From Hevea brasiliensis (taxonomy: Eukaryota; Streptophyta; Magnoliopsida; Malpighiales; Euphorbiaceae), in NCBI RefSeq assembly GCF_030052815.1, contig NC_079496.1, positions 68,933,652-68,997,651 on the forward strand: a DNA stretch of 64,000 nucleotides, read 5' to 3'. Shown here one piece after another: positions 23,242-33,784 of the stretch (positions are counted from its first letter, which is position 1; every line of letters begins with the position of its first letter). The position numbers and the translations under genes are program-made. Under the pieces are notes generated by a model. It was not told the DNA's origin. It worked only from the letters and a program-made list of their open reading frames with translations, and did not search any database.

Positions 23242-25185
23242 TTATCTGAGATTTGGGCTATGTTTAGCTGTTTTAATCTTTTTTTCTAATTCTTCTTCAA
23301 AAGTTAAGTCCTTTGTTAAAGGGGCTACTGATTTTTTCTTTGAGTCTAATCCTAATTCTGCCAACCTTTTAGTTATTTCTGTATTCATTTCCGAATGATC
23401 TGCTAACTTAAGATCTAATTTTTCTGTTTCCATTGGTTTAAATAAAACCTTTTTCTCAATCCTTGGTTTTGAGGATTCTCCTTTTTCGGGTCTATAATCC
23501 CTTGATTTAAAGTCTTGAATTTGTTTTTCTACCCTATTTAATTGTTGACCTATAGTGTACAGACTAAGATTGGCAAAGTTGCCTTGTTTATCTGTTCTAG
23601 AGAAGGGAGAACATTCGACTTCTTGATTCTCTGCTATCTTATGAGATAGATCAGCTAATGGTGGATGTACTCCTCTTAGGAGTTTACCTTTTGAGGTAAT
23701 GTAATTTCTATAAGACGATTCTAAAGTTGTTAAGAATGTCCTATCTTCGAAATTTGGAAATGGCTTTTTGCTACAAGCCATCATGTACTTAATAAATTCA
23801 GGAAATTTTTTATTTCCTCCCCTTTCTTGGTACCAAGCATATTCTCTAAGATAAGAGCTCTGCTTTTCTAGGCTGAAAGTCATTTGAAACCATTTTTCGA
23901 ATGGAGTTTCTTCTTTGGTTAGGGCCATGATCTTTCTAGGTTGCCTAAGGCTTTCTTTATCATAACCCATATCCGAAGGAGTTGGGCTTTCGGGCCTCTT
24001 AAGGCTCACTGTTTCTTTTGGGCTTGGATAGGTACTGTCTAGTCCATATAAGGGCTGGGCCACCTGTTCCTCTGTTCTTTGGGTTCCTATTGAGCTTAAT
24101 CGACTCATTGAGTTCATTCTATCTAGTTCTATTCCTAATAAGGATGGTCTAGGTAGAATTGGTTCTGAAACTACTGATCTTCCTGAGAACGAGTTTCTTG
24201 ACCTTGTCCTAGCAAATAATATTGCTACGGTTCCATTGTTTGTTTCTATGATAGATTCAACATCATGTGACTCTTCCTTTTTAGGAGGAACTGCTTCTTC
24301 TAAAATCCAATTTTCAGGTGAATTAACCTGTTCCCATTCAATTGATTTTGGGACCACTAGATTTCCCTTTTCTAAGTCTGTGACGAAGAAAGTGGTGGTT
24401 CCTTTTGGAGAAATTAATTTTGTAGTTTCTTCCCTAAGATTAGGTACTACCGTGTTCATTGCTTTGTAATGAATCCTGTATATAAGGATGATATTTTCAG
24501 ATCCTGGCAACATATCATACCCTGAGGTTTTGATATCTAAAGATAGAGCTTGCATAACATGCGGATCTTTTACCGATATGGTAAAATTGGGATAGCACGA
24601 AAAATATATCGGGCCATCACAGAGAGATGATTCTACTATTCCTAATAAGGAATCATTGAAATTTTTATGTCTTTTATCTCTGACACAGATTAAAGCTGAG
24701 GTGTTTAAACCTAGTCTAGTTGCTGGTTTTAGAGCAACTTGTATCGTTCCTATATGAAGGAAAGAGTATTTCTTCTAATGTTCTATTAAGAGTTCTTTTG
24801 AAAATAAACTCCTAGAACTTAACCCTTCATGGATAGGAGTGGCTTGTTCTACAATTTTAATGACATAATCTGACTTAAAAATAAAACTGTTATTAGACTT
24901 ATATATAAGACTCGATGAGATAGGAGGAAGTTTCCAATTATTTAACCTATTTTCTATATTAGATAATAATAATATTTCTTTATTTTTATTTTTTAATTTC
25001 TTATTCTCTTTGTCTTCGAACCTAGCGCTCCTAGAGCTACCAGATAAGCTAGGAAATATTTTGTCCATTTGTTCTAGATCACTGTCAACGATGTTACTCC
25101 TGATGCCTAAACGCCTACTCACGGCTTCAACGGCTGAAGGATACGCGACTTGGGATTTCACTAGAACTAATGACCAATCTACCAC
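23242..25185 (-). pseudogene. Pararetroviral movement protein and linker region
   Basis: Minus-strand frame beginning a few bases downstream of the tRNA-Met site. Its exact start is unclear, because the frame opens without an ATG at 25185. The 30K-type movement-protein core lies at about 24900-24450, with KSDYVIKIVEQATPIHEGLS, LGLNTSALICVRDKR, SSLCDGPIYFSCYPNF and ENIILIYRIHYKAMN in order. One in-frame stop (TAG, 24777-24775) interrupts the core; otherwise the frame stays open to 23242. The second half (about 24300-23242) is a Ser/Glu/Lys-rich linker with a globular patch (EKWFQMTFSLEKQSSYLREY). Movement proteins of this family open plasmodesmata for cell-to-cell spread. The copy is broken. 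Confidence 0.87.
25068..25176 (-). repeat. Movement-protein 5' segment, original copy
   Basis: This 109-bp stretch near the start of the movement-protein frame recurs at 25459-25567 in the same orientation with a handful of substitutions. Confidence 0.9.
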
Positions 25186-25193
25186 CTAACTTG

Positions 25194-25205
25194 GCTCTGA
25201 TACCA
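25194..25205 (-). promoter_or_regulatory. Pararetroviral tRNA-Met primer site
   Basis: The minus strand reads TGGTATCAGAGC, at the end of the leader and just before the movement protein. This is the conserved first-strand priming site and numbering origin of Caulimoviridae genomes. Confidence 0.92.
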
Positions 25206-25213
25206 CTTGACAC

Positions 25214-25458
25214 GAAAGGATCGATACTAGAGAATAAGTAGTACGTGGCGTTGTGCCTAGAAGTTGCTCTACCTTCCACCAAATGAAGGGCTCAAGCAGT
25301 TACTAGTTTTCAGCTGATATACCACTTAGAAGATGGCAGAAAACAGAGATGACAGACATGATGAGAAACGTAATATGAAGAAGAATATTTATCAAGAAAT
25401 TATTATTCCTTAACCATATATCTAATAGATTAATTATGACTCTAAATAATACTAACAG
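25214..25458 (-). repeat. Right arm of the 245-bp inverted repeat (leader)
   Basis: Partner of 22828-23072. In this orientation it leads directly into the primer site at 25205-25194. Confidence 0.9.
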
Positions 25459-25567
25459 TTTGTTCTAGATCACTGTCAACGATGTTACTCCTAATACCTA
25501 AACGCCTACTCACGGCTTCAACGGCTGAAGGATACGCGACTTGGGGTTTCAGTAGAACTAATGACCA
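25459..25567 (-). repeat. Second copy of the movement-protein 5' segment
   Basis: A 109-bp copy of 25068-25176, placed upstream of the leader at the outer edge of the viral insertion. It abuts LTR sequence at AAATAAGC, where the viral and LTR texts share a few bases. Confidence 0.88.
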
Positions 25568-27156
25568 AATAAGCTATCGCTGAGTATAAAAATACTCAGT
25601 GGTGCACAATAAAAATTTAAAATGCAATACATAAATCATTCATTGGTGAAACACAATTTAAATATTTCTCAAATTATCAAAGCTCTTAATAACAAAATTT
25701 AGTCAAATAATTTCATAAACACAGTGCTGCCAAAGTCATACAGAACTTAAGCCATGACACAAAATTTTCGATCAATGCCATGTTGTACACCACGACAAAG
25801 CAATCTACAACCCCATTAATCGAAATTAATGAGGGAGGTGCTAGCTAGCTAATGAGTACTCATCCGATCTCAGCCTCAACTGGCAAGCCAGAGAGGGAGG
25901 AAAATAAACGATCTCAACCCCATAAATGGAGGAGGAATAATGTGATACTGTCATGCTAAGTGTGAACATAAAATCAATTCAAAACAATTTATTCAAATAA
26001 TTTACTGGAAATCTAGTAAATTTTTAAAGTCATATTCACAATCATAAGTGGCAACACAATTTATAATTAACTCAAAAAAAATCAAATTTTCAAGAATCAT
26101 ATATTTAAACAATAATTACTGTGCACAAACCTGACGTGAGTCGCCTCTAGGCCTTGACTCAGTCTCTCAGAGCTTCCAAGTCTTGTTCAGCTGAAACACA
26201 CAATTTCACAGTGTTTCAGTACCATAACTTAGCATAAATCCAAAAATAAATTTCACTTCATTTTTACCTAGCTTTAATGTGCTAACTTCGACGTTCTCGA
26301 AGTTTTTGTGTTTTGGGTTACTATTCACTACACTATTCAAGTCAAATTGTTGACTTTTTAAGGCTTAATAGGTATGGGAACTCCAACTTCACCCATATAC
26401 CACATTTTGGTCATTTTCTCAAAGCTTAAATCCTTTTGGTCAAATTGTCAAATTTTCAGTTTTGGTGCTCCAAGTTGCACTGTTCCATTGGTAGTTTTAC
26501 TGTTGGAATTTGACAAAATTTCCTTCATAGAAAATGTTTCTTATTGTCTTAAGTTTATTATCATTTTTGAATCACCCAAATTGGAGTTTTTTAGCTCAAG
26601 TTATGGCCATTTGAACTAGGGCTACCGGATTGGACACAACCCAGATTTTCTGGGCAAATTTTGGTGCTGGCAGATTTGAGTCACCAACTTGGGGTGGCCA
26701 AATGGCTTGGTTTCTGGCAGAATTTGGACTTGTGTTCTTCATGAAAGTTTTAGGTCTATATCTCATCTAACCTCTGGTAAACTTTCAGGTCATTTTGACC
26801 TGCCTAGCTCGAGTTATGACCAAATAAACAAATACTGTTCATTTGGTCAGTTTATCTGATGTGATCGCTCTTATTCAACTTTGGTCAATTTGTTCACTAG
26901 GTTTTGGTCACTGTTTGGGCATGATTCCTCAATGAAAATCGTATCATTTTATGTCTATTTTCATCCCCAATTGGAACCATATCAATTGGACTTGTAAAAT
27001 TTCAGTTTTGTTCCTTCAAATTTGACTTGGTCATGCTGCATACAACCTCCGAATTTAACTTAATTTCCAACCATTCCCACACAACTCATTTGGTCATAAT
27101 TGAACATTTTTCACTTCACAATAAGTCAAAGATATCATTTATTCATTTCTCACATT
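25568..27156 (-). repeat. Gypsy LTR copy 2, truncated at both ends
   Basis: Same LTR family as copy 1, beginning at the equivalent of position 674 and continuing past both insertion points without interruption (TGTTC at 26184-26188, TAAAT at 26427-26431). It ends near 27156, where Copia LTR sequence starts in its middle; copy 1 continues past this point from about 16971. Confidence 0.87.
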
Positions 27157-28412
27157 TAAATATAAATTAATTAATTAATCTCTATTAATTAATTTTTCAT
27201 TAATTAAATTCATATTTAAACACTTTAAATATAAATTTAATTTATACTACACATCCAATAATCTAGATTTGGTTTCAAGTCATGCTAGAGACTTTGCAAT
27301 TTAATTGCAAACCAAACCTATTTAATTAATCAATTAAACTCTTTAATTAATTAATTAAATCATATTTAAATAGGTGATAACTTGTGTATGTGTGTGACTT
27401 ACTAGGCTCATCACTAATTGGCAATGAGACATGATATCAACTCTTAATACCATCAGAACTCTTTCTTACCATAAATGATTTCTCTAAATCATTTTATGAA
27501 CCTCATAGACCATGGTTAACACCTAGCATAGCATGCCATGGCTACCCAATTAGTAATAAGATTTACCTTAAATGAACCTATAATCATATGTTACCATGCA
27601 CTAGAATCTCTCTGTTACAAAATCCCAACTCAAGCTGGAGTCATGGTTTATGTCAAACTCCATTTGCTATGAATATTATGTTCTCTTTTAATTCCAGTTC
27701 TTGATTAAAAGATTTTTCTCATCAGAAACTCTTTTACGAATAAATCTATCTGTCTGGCCAGAACTTGAAACATCAAGAACAATTAAATGAACATAGGATT
27801 TTATCTCTATTTACTTAGAGGAACAGATTCCATCTTGATCAACACCTACCTCCATATATAACTAGCAGGAGCCAACACATGCCCATATACCCATACATAG
27901 TACAAGTATGAAAGCAGTATCAAACTCAAACTACCTATATACAAGATAAATGTGCTATCTCAGGTCTAAAGATTATATGCACTGATATGATTTATGACAA
28001 AACATTGACAAGAGAAAACTCCATGTGCTTGTCATAAGTGTCACTGGTTCGGCCTACTTATCATTTATAAGTGCCTATCATGTTTGTTATATGGCATGAG
28101 ACTCACCATTCCATCTTATTTATATCTCATATAAATAACTTGGGAACAAACATGAATACAATCTTTCTGGATAAGTCATGTCCTTATTATGAAGTATCCT
28201 CGATTGTGAACCTATTTATGATACTTTGTGCTAGAAATATTGTCACTCATATTCTTAACAACTTAAGAATAATATTTCTAACAAAATATCAATGGACCTT
28301 TTCTATTACACATAAATATATTATGTAAACGGAAAAGTGGAAATGCCTTTTATTAATAAAATTATGTACAAGATACATACTAAATGATATGCTCTAGGGC
28401 ATACTACTAACA
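27157..28412 (-). repeat. Truncated 3' LTR of the first Copia element
   Basis: Matches 34638-35888. It ends on the plus strand with GGGCATACTACTAACA (minus TGTTAGTAG). The outer part is missing. Inside are short AT-rich repeats of the TTAATTAATT type. Confidence 0.92.
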
Positions 28413-31108
28413 ATCTCCCACTAGCACTAGAGCCATTCATTACAATATCTTAGACCTATCTTCTCAAGATGTCGGTCTAACTGAGTCTGTGACATAGGCG
28501 TAGTGAATGGATCAGCTGGATTTTCAGCTGATGCTATTTTCTGCATGGCTATATCGCCTCGCCCAACTATTTCTCTGATAATGTGGTAGCGCCTTTATAT
28601 GTGTTTGGATTTCTGGTGAGACCTTGGTTCCTTAGCTTTGTATGTTGCTCCATTATTGTCACGATGTAGTGGGCTGGCGACTCAATGGAAGGAACTCATG
28701 TAAGTTACGTCATGAACTTCTTTATCCAAATAACTTCTTTTGCAACATCGATGTAGCAATATACTCGGCCTCGATGAGTGGAATCTGCAATGCGTGCTCT
28801 GTTTGGAACTCTTCCAACCGATCGCACCTCCATTACAAATGAACACATATCCAGAGGTAGACTTTCTATCATCGATATCTGATTGGAAGTCAGAATCAGT
28901 ATAACCATCTAATTGCAAGTCTCCACCTCCATAAATCAAGAATAAATCCTTAGTTCTTCTCAAGTACTTAAGAATATTCTTGACAGCTATCCAGTGTTCC
29001 AAACCTGGATTGGATTGATACCTGCTAGTCAAACTAACAGCATATGCGATATCCGGCCTAGTACACAACATTGCATACATTAAACTTCCAATAGCCGAAG
29101 CATATGGAATCCTAGCCATCTTATCTCTTTCTTCAGGTGTCTTTGGAGACATCTCTTTAGAAAGATGGATACCATGTCTCACTGGTAACAATCCTCTCTT
29201 GGAATCAAGCATGTTAAACCTCTTTAACACCTTTTCTAAGTATAGACTTTGGGATAAACCTATTATTCTTTTCGCTCTATCTCTATAGATGCGAATTCCA
29301 AGAATATAGGTTGCCTCCCCTAAGTCTTTTATGGAGAATGTATTTGACAACCATACCTTTATAGTCGTCAACATACCTGTGTCATTACCCATCAACAGTA
29401 TGTCATCCACATATAAGACAAGGAAAGTGATAGCACTATCACTAACCTTCTTATATACACATGGCTCATCCTCATTTTTGATAAAACCAAAGGATTTAAT
29501 GGCTTCATCAAAACGGATGTTCCAACTCCTCGAAGCTTATTTCAACCCATAAATGGATCGCTTTAGCTTGCATACCTTGGAACCATCTTGGGATTCAAAT
29601 CCCCTAGGTTGTTCCATGAAAATGTTTTCTTCAATGTATCCATTGAGAAAAGCTATTTTGACATCCATCTGCCAAATCTCATAATCATAGTATGCAGCTA
29701 TTGCTAATAAAATCCTAATTGATTTAAGCATGGCAACAGGCGAGAAAGTCTCCTCATAGTCTATTCCTTGCCTTTGGCGAAACCCTTTCGCTACTAGCCT
29801 TGCCTTATAGGTCTCTACCTTTCCATCAGAACCAATTTTCTTCTTGAAAACCCATTTGTTCCCTATAGGTACAATACCTTCAGGTGGGTCAACAAGATCC
29901 CAAACTTGATTCTTATACATGGAATCAATCTCGGATTTCATAGCATCAATCCATTTTGAAGAGTCTATATCTGATATAGCTTCTTCATAGGTAAGTGGAT
30001 CATCTCCATGATCTACTTCTTCATGAGTAGACAACTCTTGTTCTTCTTCATGAAGAAAACCATATCTCACTGGTGGGTGAGATACCCTGGTTGTTCTACG
30101 AGGAACAGCTGTAGATGTTTCATCAATGGGTATAGGTTGACTAGATGGATTTATATCCATCTGATCTATTGGTTGGTCAGAATTCTTCAATTCTAACTCT
30201 ATTTTCCTTCCTTTGCCTCCTTCTTGAACAAACTGTTGTTCAAGAAATGTGGCATCTCTACTTATCACAACCTTTTGTGAAGTAGGCAAATAAAAATAAT
30301 ATCCAAAACTATCTTTTGGATATCCAACAAATTGACCTTTTTCTGATCTGGTCTCCAATTTATCAGTGTTCAGCTTTTTGATATAAGCTGGACAACCCCA
30401 AATCTTAACATGCTTAAGACTTGGTTTTCTTCCATGCCATATCTCATAAAGTGTGGAAGAAACTAATTTTGATGGAATCCTATTCAGAATATACAAAGCT
30501 GATTCTAATGAAAATCCCCAAAAGAAGATTGGCATATCAGTATAGCTCATCAAACTATGTACCATATCCAATAGGGTACGATTTCTCCTTTCAGATACAC
30601 CATTCAGCTGTGGCGTTCCTGGAGGAGTCAGCTGAGAAACAATGCCATGCTCTCTCAAGTATTCATCAAATTCAGTACTCAAATATTCACCTCCATGATC
30701 TGATCGAAGAGCTTTAATATTCTTTCCTGTTTGATTTTCTATTTCAGATTTAAATTCTTTGGACTTTTCAAAAGATTCATGTTTGTATTTCATCAAATAC
30801 AAATACCCAAACCTTGATTTATCATCAGTAAAGGTAATAAAATAATGAAAACCCCCTCTAGCCATTTCTTTAAACGGACCACATACATCACTATGTATTA
30901 GCTCCAAAATATTTTCAGCTCTTAGCCCTTGTCCAACAAAGGGTGATCTAGTCATTTTACCCTGAAGGTAAGATTCACAAGTTGGAGTAGGCTCAGAGCC
31001 CAATGAGGATAGAATCCCCATTTTCTCCAGTTTTGCAATCCTATCTTCTGCAACATGAAATAACCTTAAGTGCCAAATATATTTTGAACTTGAGTTGGTT
31101 TTCACCAT
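28413..31108 (-). pseudogene. Copia pol: integrase, RT and RNase H
   Basis: Minus strand. The long frame 31108-29537 (523 aa) begins in the pre-integrase zinc region (KYIWHLRLFHVAEDRI), with Tyr in ESYLQGKMTR where the second Cys is expected. The DDE core follows (LIHSDVCGPF, TFTDDKSRFGYLYL, LNGVSERRNRTL), then the RVT_2 reverse transcriptase (WVFKKKIGSDGKVETYKARL, YEIWQMDVKIAFLNGYIEEN). A TAA after KRSIYGLK stops it. The RT continues in 29410-28682, with YVDD near 29410, SLYLEKVLKRF, and RNase H (LQLDGYTDSDFQSD, SKQSTH). A frameshift near 28800 scrambles the rest of RNase H. A purine-rich tract (GCTAGTGGGAGAT on the minus strand) precedes the LTR at 28412. Confidence 0.92.
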
Positions 31109-31130
31109 GGCATTGCATTAATTTAGATTG

Positions 31131-31995
31131 CTATACTCTGGGCAGTGGAAACACTTTCTTACTGGCAATGGAAACAATTTCCTGTTGGCAATGAAAACAC
31201 TTTCTTACTGGCAATGGAAACACTTTCTTACTGCCTTTGTCAGCTTTGGTCTTTGTTTTCTGTTTAGCTATTTTCTTAGAAGGACCAGGAATCTGAGATT
31301 TCTTTTTCTTATTGACCTTCTTCTTGTTGGACTTTCCAGTAGAAGAAGATGCAATCAAAGCTACCTCTTTTCCTTTATTGCCTGGCATATTCTTTTGAGC
31401 AATAACCAGCATGTTGAGTAAAACCAGCTAAGGTGCATTCCTATTTAGTCAAATGGAAATTTGTCACAAAATTCCCAAAAGACTCAGGAAGGGACTGAAG
31501 GATCAAATCTGTCTGCAGTTGGAAATCCATGTTGAAGTCAAAATGTTCCAACTGCTCAATCAGCCGAATCATCTTGTGGACATGATCCCCAACATTCTGT
31601 CCCTCAGACATCCTCATACGGAATAACTGTCTAGATATCTCATACCTAGCATTCCTGCTGTGCTCACCATACAACTCTTGTAGGTGAAGGAGGATCTCAC
31701 TCGCACTCTGCATGTTCTCATGTTGCTTCTGTAACTAATTACTCATGGAAGCAAGCATGTAACACTTAGCTCTCATATCATGCTCCTTCCACTTGTCCAA
31801 AGTTTCATGTTCCTCTTGTGTGGCCTCTGGAGGTAAGGGACTAGGAACATTTGAATCTATAGCATATCCTATATGTTCAAGGTTTAGGACAAGTTTCAAA
31901 TTTCTTAGCCAATCAGACAGATTAGGTCCTGTCAACCTATTGTGATCAAGTATGCTTGCAAGGATATTGGATGGTGGTGGTTGTTTTGTGCTCAT
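31131..31995 (-). pseudogene. Copia gag remnant
   Basis: Minus strand from ATG at 31995 (MSTKQPPPSNILASILDHNR). A UBN2-like gag region follows: LNLEHIGYAIDSN, WKEHDMRAKCYML, LLHLQELYGEHSRNARYEIS, MRMSEGQNVGDHVHKMI. In-frame stops lie near 31735 and 31440. The C-terminal Lys-rich stretch (31412-31240) runs into a 23-bp tandem repeat exactly where the zinc knuckle should be, so knuckle and protease are lost. Gag forms the element's virus-like particle. Confidence 0.9.
31142..31233. repeat. Four tandem 23-bp units replacing zinc knuckle and protease
   Basis: Four units (31142, 31165, 31188, 31211) share the form GCAATGGAAACACTTTCTTA followed by CTG. The unit derives from the coding sequence for the knuckle start. 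23 is not a multiple of three, so each unit shifts the frame. The other Copia copy has about 550 bp of knuckle and protease coding here instead. Confidence 0.9.
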
Positions 31996-32191
31996 TTTTA
32001 TCAGAAAATTAACTGCAGAAAATAACCAGATTAATTAGTAAATGTATCATGTAATTAACCAAAATGATTATGGTCTTTTAATCAAATTGGTCCTCCCACT
32101 AACTTAGCGAATCCTACACTTCCAAAGTAGAAAACGGAAATCCTAGTTGGATGGATTTCTAGTGGGTGATTGAATTCTTATAATTCTATTG

Positions 32192-32410
32192 ATCATCCTC
32201 AGGTACATCCATTATTGGAATTACAATAAACTATAAGTGAGCAACTCCTTGCCCATCACATCTCATGTGAGGTTCAATCCTTTACCTAGCCCCTAATGCT
32301 CAAAATCTCAGGTACATCCATTATTGACTTATCTTGCATTAGTTAAGTTGATCCCATTGAGTCAGTAATTATGCAAATAATTTTAATGTCCTCAGGTACA
32401 TCCAATATTG
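32192..32410 (-). repeat. Three spaced 19-nt repeats before gag
   Basis: On the minus strand CAATAATGGATGTACCTGA, or a version with one or two changes, occurs at 32410-32392, 32326-32308 and 32217-32199. The same three occur in the other Copia element at 50061, 50145 and 50254, with similar spacing and distance to gag. Confidence 0.85.
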
Positions 32411-33180
32411 GCCACCAAACCATTTACATATTTACAACATCTCATGCTTAACAATTATTCTTAAGAAAATCTCTTAAATTAATTGCATCTCATGCAACTA
32501 TTTAAAATTTCTAAAAATAATTGCCCCAATGGAGGGCTTATGTTATAATTACTTTAATTATAGCATTTCCAACTTAATCATTTGTTTGGAAGATTTTATA
32601 GCCATCCTTATTACTGTTAAGGTCTCACTTTGCACATTATCCATTTAGCATGCATATATCATATAATTGCATACATTCCCATACATCTCATGCATTCATG
32701 GATAAGCAGTAAATATGGTATGATCATGGACTTTCTAAGGGATTCAATTCTGAGCCACCAAGAATTGAATCAGGGCATTCCTAGGTGCATTTCATTCATT
32801 CATTTTACAAGAGTTGCTGAAGGAGTACATAATCAACACTTGATCTTGAATTCCTCCCACTGGTCCCACCAATGCTCTTGACCTCCTTGAACTTCTTGCA
32901 ATCCAATATTACATAGTAATCCTTGGCATACCAAGGCGAATTTACAAGAACTTAAATAAATGAAATTACAACCCAAAAATATTATTACAAACTTAATAAT
33001 ACATGCCCAAAATAAATTAAAATAAAATAATTAATTTACAATCCCAAAGAAACATAAAAGAAATAAATCCAACCACATTGGTCTTTTATAGTCCATGATC
33101 ATCCATCATGCATATCACTATTTAACAATTAAATAAAATATACATACTTAAATTAAATTGATTATCTCATATTCAACTTA

Positions 33181-33525
33181 AAAATCCAGATTTGAATATG
33201 ATTCAAATAAATTTAAAAATTCAGATTTGAATCTCATTCAAACAAATTTAAAAATTCAGATTTGAATCACATTCAAACAACTTCAAAAATTCAGATTTGA
33301 ATCACATTCAAACATTTTTTAAAAAATCAGATTTGAATCACATTCAAATATTTTTTAAAAAATCAGATCTGAATTTTATTGAATCAATTTTAAAAAATCA
33401 GATTTAAATATGATTCAAACAACTTTAAAAATTCAGATTTGAATCACATTCAAACAACTTTTAAAATTCAGATTTGAATCACATTTAAACAATTTTTAAA
33501 ATTCTGATTTGAATCATAATTTAAT
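33181..33525 (-). repeat. Leader minisatellite of the first Copia element
   Basis: About ten imperfect units of about 34 bp, each built on ATTCAGATTTGAATCACATT plus CAAAC and a T/A-rich tail. It lies between primer site and gag. A similar array is at 48990-49300 in the other Copia element. Confidence 0.9.
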
Positions 33526-33770
33526 TGTATGATTAAAACTACTAATTAAACACTTTAATTAGTCAAAGAATAGGCCTTAGATCATACAACAATTGCAGAA
33601 TTAAAAGCCAAACCTTGAACCACCCATGGAACCATTGTTGCCGCCACCAATGGTGGCTTCACCATGTGTGCCGCCACACCTCTTGATCCAACCAGCAATG
33701 AATCAATCATCTCATGATCAAATCACACAATTAAATCATATAATCAACAATCTAAATGGCAAATATAGTG

Positions 33771-33782
33771 GCTCTGATACCA
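33771..33782 (-). promoter_or_regulatory. Copia tRNA-Met primer site
   Basis: TGGTATCAGAGC on the minus strand, two bases inside the 5' LTR edge at 33785. Confidence 0.93.
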
Positions 33783-33784
33783 AT

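Larger units (their letters stand above)
17529..25567. mobile_element. Endogenous pararetrovirus in two inverted halves
   Basis: About 8 kb of Caulimoviridae sequence. The left half (17529-23072, plus strand) holds capsid core, zinc finger, protease, RT, RNase H, a second ORF, a 35S-type promoter and leader. The right half (25458-23073, minus strand) holds leader, tRNA-Met site, movement protein, linker and capsid N-terminus. Together they cover nearly one genome, tail to tail, sharing 245 bp of leader as an inverted repeat; a short piece of capsid seems to be missing between them. One large polyprotein followed by an ORF of unknown function fits florendovirus- or petuvirus-like EPRVs; the genus is inference. 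Many stops make it a non-functional fossil. Confidence 0.9.

Noticed and set aside
28071..28328. 85-codon frame repeated at 35547 and, in part, at 46739
   Set aside because: It lies inside the Copia LTR in antisense to the element; the repetition reflects LTR copies, not a gene.
33181..33525. Regular repeats that could suggest a CRISPR array
   Set aside because: There are no unique spacers of constant length and no cas genes; units are adjacent and diverged, in a plant retrotransposon leader.
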